This document shows, in pieces, positions 34,603-43,102 of a stretch of 64,000 nt of DNA. Numbering within the stretch: position 1 is the first letter of the stretch; each line of letters begins with the position of its first letter. The position numbers and the translations under genes were made by a program. The notes beneath the pieces were generated by a model. That model saw only the letters and a program-made list of their open reading frames with translations. It did not search any database and had not been told where the DNA came from. The DNA lies in the NCBI GenBank assembly GCA_052103955.1, contig JBQELO010000001.1:62001-126000 (forward strand), read 5' to 3'. The DNA is from Paenalcaligenes sp052103955. Its GTDB lineage: Bacteria > Pseudomonadota > Gammaproteobacteria > Burkholderiales > Burkholderiaceae_B.

Positions 34603-36012
34603 TCAACTAACCTTGCGCACAGCCGGGATTGCCCACGTTCCATCCAAAATGGATGGGGCTGTGTCGCGTGACCAATAGGTTCTCAGCATCAGGATGAACT
34701 CCCCGGGTGGAGCGGGCAGCCAATTTGACTCTTTGTCCTTGCCGGGTGAATCCTTCTGTATATAAAGATCGGTCGATCCATCCGCATTGACCACCAAATT
34801 TTGGCGCGGACTGATCGAATACCGATTCAGAGGGTTGTCCACAAAGAAGTAGTCTTTGTCATACATCGTCAGCGACCAAAACCCCTCTACAGGCGGTAGA
34901 TGGCCCTTAGGGAAGCGCATCACATACTTCTGCGTCCCGCTGTATGGCTGCCCCTCATCATCCAGTGTTGAAATCGGGTAGACAGCATCCTGAGGTCGAT
35001 TTGCCCCAAGCCCAATAGCAGTGATGAAAGCCCGCATCACATAATCGGTACCATAATTTCCCGTATCTACCGTGTACGACCAGCCGCTCTCATTGGTGAG
35101 CGCTTTATATTGCCCCATGATGCGCTCAACACCGGCCTTAGGAACACCGCTGGCAACATCCGATATAAGCTTGCTGGCGTCAAAAGATTGGCCAGGAACG
35201 AGCCCAATACGCTTGAACCTTGCAACCTCAGGTGCGTCCTCACTCGCTGGCGGATTCGTTTTCATCAGCTCAGCAAGCAACGTAAAGTAAGCCACGGCAT
35301 CCATTTGGTGGACTTGGTTACGCACCGCAGTAGTCATGTCCACGCTCAGATCCACCTCACCCTGTGGCGGCGTATAAGGCTGGCCATAGGCACTAAGGGG
35401 AAACAGCTTGAACGCATCCTGCAACGAGTGGACTGCAGCGTAGTCCTCAGGTGTGCCAGTGCAATATATACGACCTAGCAACCACACCAAACTCGTGGGT
35501 GACTTGTATTCTTGCATACCCTCTGGAAGCGTTCCCTCCCAGCCAGGGCCTGTGATTACGTAGGTCTGCGCACCGGTACCAGTCGTACGTTTACCGGGAA
35601 CCTGGAAGACATTTGTCCAGCCATCAAGCATTGGCATCAGCGCATAACGGCCTTCCATATCTGGGATGCTGAGCACCCACGGCTCAGTGCCAACATCAAA
35701 AAAAGCATTGGTATAAAGCGTATCGGCGTTGGGGGCTGTGACATCCCGGAAAGATGCGTCGGGATAGCTGCGCATCTTGATGATTTGGCCCATCGGGCCA
35801 TGCACTCCATTCTGTTCGGCAATGTTAGTGATGACCCTGCGCGTCATCTCCATCGTCACCAGCGGATACCCAAAAATATAAGCATCTACTGCCAGATCAA
35901 GCTCATCTGAGCCTTCGCCCATAAGCCCCGCTTTAGCGAGTACGGGTGCCATCGCCATACCAGCGATTAAGCCCGAGCCAGCCACCAATACGGCTCGTCG
36001 AGTCATTTTCAT
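34603..36012 (-). CDS. DUF1254/DUF1214 protein with Tat-like signal
   Basis: 469 residues. MKMTRRAVLVAGSGLIAGMA looks like a twin-arginine signal with Arg-Arg at 5-6. DUF1254 follows at about 45-200 (AYIFGYPLVTMEMTRR; APNADTLYTNAFFD) and DUF1214 at about 350-450 (MRFPKGHLPPVEGFWSLTMY). The two-domain architecture is common in proteobacteria and has no proven activity. It precedes the 2H and SYLF genes by 84 bp and is divergent from an outer membrane barrel gene. A large inverted repeat lies in its promoter region. Confidence 0.85.
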   Translation of the reverse strand: MKMTRRAVLVAGSGLIAGMAMAPVLAKAGLMGEGSDELDLAVDAYIFGYPLVTMEMTRRVITNIAEQNGVHGPMGQIIKMRSYPDASFRDVTAPNADTLYTNAFFDVGTEPWVLSIPDMEGRYALMPMLDGWTNVFQVPGKRTTGTGAQTYVITGPGWEGTLPEGMQEYKSPTSLVWLLGRIYCTGTPEDYAAVHSLQDAFKLFPLSAYGQPYTPPQGEVDLSVDMTTAVRNQVHQMDAVAYFTLLAELMKTNPPASEDAPEVARFKRIGLVPGQSFDASKLISDVASGVPKAGVERIMGQYKALTNESGWSYTVDTGNYGTDYVMRAFITAIGLGANRPQDAVYPISTLDDEGQPYSGTQKYVMRFPKGHLPPVEGFWSLTMYDKDYFFVDNPLNRYSISPRQNLVVNADGSTDLYIQKDSPGKDKESNWLPAPPGEFILMLRTYWSRDTAPSILDGTWAIPAVRKVS

Positions 36013-36107
36013 ATGCTTCCCCCTATGTATTGCAGCTCCGTACTCGTGTGTTGTTAGAGCATTGCTAGTTATTCACACCGCAAAGAGTATCAAAGCAATG
36101 CACCTCG

Positions 36108-36226
36108 GGCTTGCCATTTGGCGCCATACCTGCAAAGCCATAAGACGGGTAGTGAACCGTCTGATCACAATGCCCTAGACGATACGTAGTCACCCTCACG
36201 TCATCTATGGCGCCAAATGGCAAGCC
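36108..36226. repeat. Nested inverted repeat with 21-bp perfect arms
   Basis: Positions 36108-36128 and 36206-36226 are perfect reverse complements (21 bp) separated by 77 nt. Each arm contains the palindrome TGGCGCCA. Inside the loop sits a second hairpin, AGACGG/CCGTCT. It lies in the 361-bp gap between divergent DUF1254 and outer-membrane-barrel genes. It could be a pair of operators, a short MITE-like element, or a strong RNA hairpin. No target-site duplication is visible. Confidence 0.7.
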
Positions 36227-36373
36227 TGTGCGTAAACATTCTTATAGAGTCTCAACATATCCACCCCGCTCAGCCGCTAACTATCACGGACCACAGGCTC
36301 GAAGCCAGAATTAGTCATTGGTGCCGGGCAGGCGAATCTGGATTGGGACATGCTCATAATAAAAAGGGATGCT

Positions 36374-37165
36374 ATGAACACACGTAGAAACTTAGTAGCG
36401 ATAGTGCTGGTTGGGGTTGCCACGACAACCGTGGCAGAAGAAGCGGAGCTTGCTAAGAAACTGGCTAATCCAGTCGCCGCAATGATCAGTGTTCCCTTTC
36501 AATATAACTACGATTCTGGCTATGGCTCAGAGAAGGGCTATCGCTCGGTCTTGAATATTCAACCAGTGATTCCAATTTCGGTGAGCCACGATTGGAATCT
36601 AATCTCGCGCACTATTTTGCCCGTGATTGATCAGCATAATATTGCCGGTGATTCAGGTAGGCAGTCCGGCTTGGGTGATATTACACAGAGTTTTTTTCTA
36701 TCCCCAAAAGCCCCCACCGCTAGCGGCTTGATCTGGGGCGTGGGGCCAGCACTAGTGTTGCCCTCAGCGACCCGATCTATGCTTGGAGGGAAGAAATGGG
36801 GGGCCGGACCCAGTGCGGTGCTGTTAAAGCAACAAGGCGGCTGGACCTATGGCTTGCTGACGAACCATATTTGGTCATTTGCCGGCAACCGGAATCGCCA
36901 AGATATCAACGCGACGTTCATACAGCCGTTTATCTCTCACACCACGAGCAACGCTTGGACAGTGGGGGTGGATACTGAAAGCACATACGACTGGAAAGGC
37001 AAGGATTGGGCTGTTCCGGTCAATTTCACTGTATCCAAACTCGTGAAGATCGGAACCCAGCCCGTCAGTTTTCAAGTGGGTGCGCGCTATTGGGCAACAG
37101 CTCCTGAAAACGGTCCAAATGGGTGGGCTATCCGAGCCGGAGTCACCTTTCTGTTTCCCAACTAA
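36374..37165 (+). CDS. Outer membrane barrel, phenol-degradation MetA-like family
   Basis: 263 residues from ATG 36374 (GGGA upstream); an earlier ATG at 36350 lacks a ribosome site. A short signal peptide ends near TTTVAEE. Alternating strands rich in W, Y and G follow, including SGLGDITQSFFLSPK and WGVGPALVLPSAT, the pattern of the MetA-pathway/transporter family. The terminal FLFPN lacks a strict final Phe. Such proteins are predicted outer membrane channels near catabolic genes. It is followed by an AraC regulator in the same direction, 50 bp away. Confidence 0.65.
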   Translation: MNTRRNLVAIVLVGVATTTVAEEAELAKKLANPVAAMISVPFQYNYDSGYGSEKGYRSVLNIQPVIPISVSHDWNLISRTILPVIDQHNIAGDSGRQSGLGDITQSFFLSPKAPTASGLIWGVGPALVLPSATRSMLGGKKWGAGPSAVLLKQQGGWTYGLLTNHIWSFAGNRNRQDINATFIQPFISHTTSNAWTVGVDTESTYDWKGKDWAVPVNFTVSKLVKIGTQPVSFQVGARYWATAPENGPNGWAIRAGVTFLFPN

Positions 37166-37215
37166 AACGACTATCGTCGGGATAGCTTCGGGTTACCGTT
37201 CAGGAGGAAATTTCT

Positions 37216-38193
37216 ATGCGCTCCCCCATTCCCTGCATCAAACTGAGAAGCATGCTGCAAATGGCGCCCTATCTGACGATGCGAGGCGTCTCAGTGCTAG
37301 AGTTCCTCAAGTTGCTAGGAATCTCCGCCCAATTTTTTCATGACCCTGATATTTGGTTACCACGCAGCGCCTGCTTTCGCATTGCTAATCAGGCGGCTGC
37401 TATTACCCAAGACGCATTCTCCGGTGCTTATGTTGGCCACTTAACCGAGATTCGTTCATTAGGTAATTGGGGCGAGCTGATCATGCGCTCCGACAATATT
37501 GCCCAAGCCTGCGCACTAGCGGCCACGCATGCCTCCATGCTGCATCAGGGCGGCGAAGTCTCCATTGTGACGGAAGGTAGCCGTATCAAGATGATCCACC
37601 GGTTCACCGGTCGATACGACGCCGATCCTGTGCAGTTTATTTTAGGCAGTCTGGCAGTGCTGCGCAAAGTTCCCTTAATGGCCGGGGAACCGTCCGCCAT
37701 ACAGGTCCATATCAAGACATCCCGTCAAAAAGGAGATGGTGCATTGGAAGAATGTCTGGGGCCGAACATCGTCACCAATGCGCCGTACAACATGATTGAG
37801 TTTAACCGTGACTTGATGGATAGCCCTTTAAGCCATACTCGTGACGAGGCTTGGAAAACTACGGACGCCCTACACTCCACCATGAAAACAGCCAATTTGC
37901 TATTCCAAAATATCGCGGACCAAGGGTTGTCCAAGCTGGGGCCCGTATCAAAACAAGTTGGCCTGTCCACACGCACGTTGCAACGTCGCTTGAATTATTG
38001 CGGCGTTGATTTCGATACTCTGCGCGATGAAACCCGGCGAGACCAAGCCTTGAAATTGATTGCCACCGGCCGCTACACCGCCACTGAAATCGCCTATATG
38101 GTGGGTTATAGCGACCATGCGCATTTTACTCGAGCCTTCAAGCGCTGGACGGGTTGCGTCCCTTCGCGCTGGCAATCACTGTTGCAGTCTTGA
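37216..38193 (+). CDS. AraC-family regulator with arabinose-binding-like N-terminal domain
   Basis: 325 residues with a strong AGGAGG ribosome site. The N-terminal ~200 residues match the AraC ligand-binding type seen in OruR/ArgR-like proteins (a long helical domain, not a cupin). The C terminus carries the double helix-turn-helix: GLSTRTLQRRL (about 255) and AYMVGYSDHAHFTRAFKRW (about 294-312). It may regulate the preceding outer membrane barrel and the divergent DUF1254 operon; the inverted repeat between them is a candidate site. The ligand is unknown. Confidence 0.85.
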   Translation: MRSPIPCIKLRSMLQMAPYLTMRGVSVLEFLKLLGISAQFFHDPDIWLPRSACFRIANQAAAITQDAFSGAYVGHLTEIRSLGNWGELIMRSDNIAQACALAATHASMLHQGGEVSIVTEGSRIKMIHRFTGRYDADPVQFILGSLAVLRKVPLMAGEPSAIQVHIKTSRQKGDGALEECLGPNIVTNAPYNMIEFNRDLMDSPLSHTRDEAWKTTDALHSTMKTANLLFQNIADQGLSKLGPVSKQVGLSTRTLQRRLNYCGVDFDTLRDETRRDQALKLIATGRYTATEIAYMVGYSDHAHFTRAFKRWTGCVPSRWQSLLQS

Positions 38194-38246
38194 CGGCTTT
38201 GGTCACGCAACGCCTGATAATGAGTGGAATACAGCACGAATATCAA

Positions 38247-39425
38247 CTATCTAGAAAGGAATGTCCGCAGCCGTGCTACCCCCTCCTGCAAACGTTCCTG
38301 CGTAGTAGCATGACACCAGCGTAGCCAGACTGATGCCTCCGGACCGAATGCAATGCCAGGTGCCAAACCTAAACCAACTTTTTCTACCAGTTGATGAGCT
38401 AGAGCTTTCGAGTCCTCATATCCAACAATTCTGAAGAAAACATACATGGCACCACCGGCGTCTGGAGCCACAACCTCAGGGATTGCTCGAAGCGCCTCTA
38501 CCAGCATACGTCGGTTCTCCACTAAACGCGCCCGCAGCGCCGCCACCTCCGTCTCTCCTTGTGACAGAGCCACCCAGCCAGCCTGCTGCACAGGATCAAA
38601 TACGCAAGAACTGTTGTACTCGATCAGCTTGGACAGATCTCCAGTGAGCTCGGGCGGAACCACCAGCCAACCCATGCGCCAACCTGTCATCGACCAGGCC
38701 TTTGAAAAGCTGTTCACCGAAATGATGCGATCTCCCGATTCGTAATGCCTCAGGAACGAAGGTGCAGAAGGCGTACTTAGGTCATAGATAAGACGTTCGT
38801 AGACATCGTCGCAAATGATCCAAATGCCATACTTACGACAGTGGGCGAGTATTGGAGCAATCGCAGCCTCATCAATGGTCCAACCTGTAGGATTGTTTGG
38901 AGAGTTCAGTAGCAATACCCGCGTGTCTGGGGTCAACGCTTGCAGCAGTCTCTCGACATCCAAAGTCCACTTCCCATGACTAACCGACAACGGAAACCGT
39001 GTGACCCTCGCTCCCAAGATCGCCGGAATCTCGATCAGATTGGGCCAGAGTGGAGTAATAGCGACCACACGATCTTCCGGCTCGAGCAACAACTGGGAAG
39101 CCAGCATGATGGCCGACACACCAGAGCCGCAAATAGCCAAACGATCGACCCCAATCTCCACTCCATGGAGCCGGCTCAGGTAGTCGGATAAGGCCTGCCT
39201 CAAATAGGGGCGCCCGAGGTTTTCAGCATAGTGCGTTTCACCACGATCGAGTGCGTCTTTGGCTGCCTGACGAATAAACTTTGCCGTCGGCTGATCCGAC
39301 TCTCCGAACCAGAATGGTAGTATGTCGCTGCGCCCCATGGCAGCGTTGGCCACTTCACGGATAGGCGAAGCGTCTAGGGACTGGATGGTGGCTCGTGCAT
39401 GCAGTAGCTGAAAATGGGTAGTCAT
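38247..39425 (-). CDS. Class I/II PLP-dependent aminotransferase
   Basis: 392 residues of fold type I. Visible landmarks: NSPNNPTGW (about 153), CDDVYERLIYD (about 200), SFSKAWSMTGWRMGW with the PLP lysine (about 235) and a C-terminal WLRWCHATT segment with the substrate-carboxylate Arg. It transfers amino groups from an amino acid to a 2-oxo acid in the cytoplasm. Last gene of an operon with an amino-acid ABC importer, so it probably starts catabolism of the imported amino acid. An aspartate/aromatic aminotransferase subgroup is likely; the exact substrate is open. Confidence 0.85.
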   Translation of the reverse strand: MTTHFQLLHARATIQSLDASPIREVANAAMGRSDILPFWFGESDQPTAKFIRQAAKDALDRGETHYAENLGRPYLRQALSDYLSRLHGVEIGVDRLAICGSGVSAIMLASQLLLEPEDRVVAITPLWPNLIEIPAILGARVTRFPLSVSHGKWTLDVERLLQALTPDTRVLLLNSPNNPTGWTIDEAAIAPILAHCRKYGIWIICDDVYERLIYDLSTPSAPSFLRHYESGDRIISVNSFSKAWSMTGWRMGWLVVPPELTGDLSKLIEYNSSCVFDPVQQAGWVALSQGETEVAALRARLVENRRMLVEALRAIPEVVAPDAGGAMYVFFRIVGYEDSKALAHQLVEKVGLGLAPGIAFGPEASVWLRWCHATTQERLQEGVARLRTFLSR

Positions 39426-39443
39426 CGTAGCGGTTCCTAAATT

Positions 39444-40214
39444 TCAAGTTGAAAGCGAGTGCAATGCTCTCGTCGAGGTACGGATGAAGGCTCGTGCGCG
39501 ATCCGATGCTGGGCTCTCAAAAAAAATGCTGGGTGGCGCAATTTCAACGATTTGTCCTTCTTCCATAAAGACGATCCGATCGGCCACCTGTCTAGCAAAC
39601 GACATTTCATGGGTCACGATCAGCAAGGTAACGCCTGTCTTGGCAATGTCTTGGATCACATCCAACACCTCCTGAACCATTTCAGGATCCAAAGCGGACG
39701 TAGGTTCATCAAACAACAGTAGTTCAGGCCTCATAGCCAGCGCCCGCGCGATGGCCACACGCTGCTGTTGCCCACCCGACAACTGTCCCGGACGCTTGTG
39801 TTGGTGTGCTTTCAACCCCACTCGTTCAAGCAATGCTTCGGCACGCACGTTGGCCTCGTTCCACGACAAACCACGTACGCGCACCGGTGCCAACGCCACA
39901 TTCTTTAGCGCGTTCATGTGCGGAAAAAGATTAAATTGCTGGAAGACCATGCCAACCTCGGCACGTACCTTCGCAAGATTGCTGTCATTACGTACCCTCA
40001 CGCCATCAACCTCTATCGACCCACCGTCGTATTCCTCCAGCAGGTTGATGCAACGTACCAGCGTAGACTTGCCAGATCCCGAAGGGCCTATCAAGGCGAT
40101 AACCTCTCCACGAGCCACTTCGAGGTTGATATCAGTAAGCGCTTGAAAGGCACCGTAATGCTTGTCTAGATTCCTGATACTGATCAGTGGTGCACCATGT
40201 TGTGATGTATGCAT
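39444..40214 (-). CDS. Polar amino-acid ABC importer, ATP-binding subunit
   Basis: 256 residues. Walker A GPSGSGKSTLVRCIN (about 43), Q-loop FQQFNLFPHM, signature LSGGQQQRVAIARAL and Walker B LLLFDEPTSALD show a GlnQ/HisP-type ATPase. It dimerises under the permease in the inner membrane. Its ATG shares one base with the permease stop (TAATG), so translation is coupled. It is 18 bp upstream of the aminotransferase. Confidence 0.9.
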   Translation of the reverse strand: MHTSQHGAPLISIRNLDKHYGAFQALTDINLEVARGEVIALIGPSGSGKSTLVRCINLLEEYDGGSIEVDGVRVRNDSNLAKVRAEVGMVFQQFNLFPHMNALKNVALAPVRVRGLSWNEANVRAEALLERVGLKAHQHKRPGQLSGGQQQRVAIARALAMRPELLLFDEPTSALDPEMVQEVLDVIQDIAKTGVTLLIVTHEMSFARQVADRIVFMEEGQIVEIAPPSIFFESPASDRARAFIRTSTRALHSLST

Positions 40215-40888
40215 TACCGTACCCCTTGTCTCTTTTGTTTAGCTTCGATAGCGCTGACCACTCGCACCAGCGGCAACAACAGCAGCAGGTAGAGAATCGC
40301 AGCACCAATGAGAGGCGAAGGGTTAGCGAAATAGGCCTGCGCCTGAGTAGCCTGCTTCAGCAGATCAGGCATAGCCACGACGGAAGCCAGCGCCGTGTCC
40401 TTAATTAGGCTAATAGCGATGCCCGTACCCGGTGGAATGGTGAAACGGATGGCCTGTGGCAGAACAATGTCTATCATCATTCTCCACCACGAAAAACCCA
40501 GCGCTTTGGCTGCTTCGATCTGCCCCGCTGGCACGGCCTCGATGCCCGCCCTAAACGTCTCGGCAATATAGGCTGCAGCCACCAATGATAGGGCCGTGGT
40601 CGCCGCCCAGAATGGCGGTAGCCGCAGTCCCACAAACGGCAACGCATAGTAAACGATGACCAGTAGCACCAGCAGTGGGATCGCGCGTAGCAAATCGATC
40701 AAGATGACCGCTAAATACTGCAACGGTCGGATTGCGTAGAGCCGCATCACGACCAGAACCAGCCCCATGGCAGTCGCCAGTATCAAACTGGTGAAGCCCA
40801 AAAGAATGGTCAATTTGAATCCGCTAAGCAGCGAGCCGATGGAATCAGCCAGTACCTCAAGATTAAAAAATGTCTCAATCAAACCCAT
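40214..40888 (-). CDS. Polar amino-acid ABC importer, permease subunit
   Basis: 224 residues from ATG 40888 (GGAG 6 nt upstream); a TTG two codons earlier is less likely. Five hydrophobic spans, and the EAA-type cytoplasmic loop EAAKALGFSWWRMMIDIVLP that docks the ATPase. Family HisMQ/GlnP. Only one permease gene is present, so the channel is presumably a homodimer. Confidence 0.9.
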   Translation of the reverse strand: MGLIETFFNLEVLADSIGSLLSGFKLTILLGFTSLILATAMGLVLVVMRLYAIRPLQYLAVILIDLLRAIPLLVLLVIVYYALPFVGLRLPPFWAATTALSLVAAAYIAETFRAGIEAVPAGQIEAAKALGFSWWRMMIDIVLPQAIRFTIPPGTGIAISLIKDTALASVVAMPDLLKQATQAQAYFANPSPLIGAAILYLLLLLPLVRVVSAIEAKQKRQGVR

Positions 40889-40979
40889 GTACAACTCCAG
40901 TCCAAATACGACAGTACCGCGCCATCAGCATGCTTCTGGCGCCAGCAACAAGGCGCCAGAATGCCTCAGCGCATTCTTG

Positions 40980-41765
40980 TTATAGTTTCGGAATGGGTTC
41001 GACCTTCACCGTGCTGGAGTCCACCCCTGCATCGATGCTGAACCATTTTTTGTAGATGGCCGCTAAGGTGCCGTCCGCCTTCATGCGGGTAAGCTCACCA
41101 TCGATCTCCGTCAAAATGGGGCTGTTTTTGGGCAACATCAGAGCATTCTTGTCGCCCGTAGAGACTTCATAAATGATAGTGAACTGCGGCTTGTCCTTGA
41201 TATACCAAGCCGTAATCGGGCAGTCGTTCACTGTCGCGCTGGTTCGCCCCGAAGCCAGATCCATCATCGGCTCGATGTTGCCGTCGTAGCGTCGGATCTC
41301 TTTGAAGCCGTTTTCCTCCAACGCCTTACTGGCCCATATTTCGCCCACAGTACCGGTAATTACGCCTAAGTCGTGTCCCGATAGCTGTTCGATGCGTGTG
41401 ATATCCCCCTTGGACAATGTAGTGATGCACTGGTTGGAGTCGATAAAGGGCTGGGTAAAGGCCACGCTTTCTAGGCGCTTGGGCGTAATAGTAATACCAC
41501 CAAGGGCAATATCCGCTCTGCCGGACTGAACAGCAGCAAACAGCATGTTAAACGGCATAGAGGAATACTCGACGGACTTATTCAGGCGCTGGGCTACAGC
41601 GTCTATCACTTCCACTTCAAAACCAGTCAGTACCCCATTTTTGTCCTCGAACTCATACGGCGGGTTGGCCTGATTCACCGCTACCCGAATATCTGCCGCC
41701 AGGCTCGCTGCTGACACCAAAGATAAAATGGCCGCTGCTGCCGATGCTCTCCAGATTGTTCTCAT
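40980..41765 (-). CDS. Polar amino-acid ABC importer, solute-binding protein
   Basis: 261 residues. A signal peptide ends at AASLAA (about 24). The mature part is a family 3 binding protein: IRVAVNQANPPYEFEDKNG, FEVEVIDAVAQRLN, ALGGITITPKRLESV and TGTVGEIW. It captures an amino acid in the periplasm for the permease. First gene of the leftward operon, with a near-perfect AGGAGG ribosome site. A dyad of C6/G5 tracts lies 70 bp upstream. Confidence 0.9.
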   Translation of the reverse strand: MRTIWRASAAAAILSLVSAASLAADIRVAVNQANPPYEFEDKNGVLTGFEVEVIDAVAQRLNKSVEYSSMPFNMLFAAVQSGRADIALGGITITPKRLESVAFTQPFIDSNQCITTLSKGDITRIEQLSGHDLGVITGTVGEIWASKALEENGFKEIRRYDGNIEPMMDLASGRTSATVNDCPITAWYIKDKPQFTIIYEVSTGDKNALMLPKNSPILTEIDGELTRMKADGTLAAIYKKWFSIDAGVDSSTVKVEPIPKL

Positions 41766-41835
41766 GTCGCTCCTCCTGTCATTAACTTTCTAATTAATCA
41801 GGCCTAAAGTAACAATGGGTCTACAAAGTCGGCTA

Positions 41836-41851
41836 TCCCCCCTTTGGGGGA
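41836..41851. promoter_or_regulatory. C/G-tract palindrome between ABC operon and LuxR gene
   Basis: TCCCCCCTTTGGGGGA is a near-perfect dyad in the 254-bp divergent region, 70 bp from the ABC operon start and 170 bp from the LuxR ATG. A second, imperfect dyad (AACAATGCG/CGCGTTGTT) lies about 25 bp further right. Both are candidate sites for the LuxR-type regulator encoded next door. Confidence 0.5.
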
Positions 41852-42019
41852 GGAAGGAGCATGAAACAATGCGCCGTTACAGCACGCGTTGTTAGCAGTA
41901 ATCATTCGGGCTAGAGAATACCCTCGGTTCGGACCGATGAGCGGGCATATCGTTGCTCACCACAGGACGATTTGCTATTTTCACTGGGTATCTAACCAGT
42001 CATACGCTAGAGGTTCTGC

Positions 42020-42910
42020 ATGTCTGCCGCAATTTCAACTATGCAAATGAGCCAGTTAGTGGACGCACTCGACCACGAGGACTTACCAACCTTGCTGTTG
42101 GACTGCCTAAACACGATTGTCTCCTTTGACCTATATGCCTTGTTCCTCTATGACAAGACCACAGCCCCTACTTACCTTTGCAGTAACTTCCCCACCGAGG
42201 TAGAAGAACGATCGTTACACCGTTTCTCTAGCGACACATTTCGCTACCACCCCTTCTATCAACATCATCTGAAGGGTATAGACAACGGCATTTACTTCAT
42301 GCGCGAGCTCAGTCGATCAGCATTCTTGCAGCGACCAGTGCGCGAATCCGATAGCATTCGCCTCTGCGGAAATGAGGAAATCGGTTATATCACGCAAGGC
42401 TTTCCTAACTCGCTCACGGAGTTGGACATCACCTTGCACCTCGATGCAGAACGGACGCTTCAGGTGGGGATATACCGCCATGGCCACGCGACATTCTCAC
42501 CTGACGAAGTTTCAAAACTAGCGAGTCTATTCCCACTAGTCCAGTCACTGCTCACGCGTTATCTGAGCACTTGGTTAGCAAACCGGCAATCATCACCTCG
42601 GGAGCATCTGTACCGAATGGGAATACATAGTCTCAGCGAGTTCCTCTCGCCTCGAGAGGCTGAAATCGTAGGACTCATCCTTAAAGGTTACAGCTCTAAG
42701 GAAATCTCTGAGAAACTCAAAATCAGTACCGAGACTGTCAAAACACATCGAAAAAACGCTTATCAGAAGCTGGAAATATCGACCACTGTAGAACTAGTCT
42801 CACGCTTCCTAGACGACATAGCGACCTCGGTACGCGTGCCTTTCGGCAATGAAACTCAGACTGTAGTAAGCGTAGTAAACCCGCACTTAGCATCCATGTA
42901 CCAACCATAA
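42020..42910 (+). CDS. LuxR-family regulator
   Basis: 296 residues. The C-terminal LuxR helix-turn-helix is clear: FLSPREAEIVGLILKGYSSK, then ISTETVKTHRKNAYQKL (about 208-260). The N-terminal ~190 residues form a ligand or sensing domain without the receiver Asp pattern and without obvious autoinducer-binding residues. Start: ATG with AGAGG. It is divergent from the amino-acid importer/aminotransferase operon and is its likely regulator. Confidence 0.85.
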   Translation: MSAAISTMQMSQLVDALDHEDLPTLLLDCLNTIVSFDLYALFLYDKTTAPTYLCSNFPTEVEERSLHRFSSDTFRYHPFYQHHLKGIDNGIYFMRELSRSAFLQRPVRESDSIRLCGNEEIGYITQGFPNSLTELDITLHLDAERTLQVGIYRHGHATFSPDEVSKLASLFPLVQSLLTRYLSTWLANRQSSPREHLYRMGIHSLSEFLSPREAEIVGLILKGYSSKEISEKLKISTETVKTHRKNAYQKLEISTTVELVSRFLDDIATSVRVPFGNETQTVVSVVNPHLASMYQP

Positions 42911-42960
42911 TTTGGTGCTTAACGGTGCAGCCCTAATCAACACGAAAAACTAATAAAAAA

Positions 42961-43048
42961 TTAACGTTTTATTCTTATTTGATCCTTTTATTAACGTTTT
43001 ATGGGTGACGCTAGCATTTTTAAGATAGTATGTGAATTATCGTTTTAT
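42961..43048. repeat. Three direct repeats in the fic promoter region
   Basis: TTAACGTTTTAT occurs at 42961-42972 and 42991-43002, and a one-base variant TTATCGTTTTAT at 43037-43048, all on the same strand, 55-140 bp before the fic start. The core AACGTT is itself palindromic in the first two. They are most simply repressor or activator sites governing fic. Confidence 0.65.
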
Positions 43049-43102
43049 ATTAAAACCCATCAAATATTACTATTTTTGGCTATCCGTTAAAGGATTTTTG
43101 TC

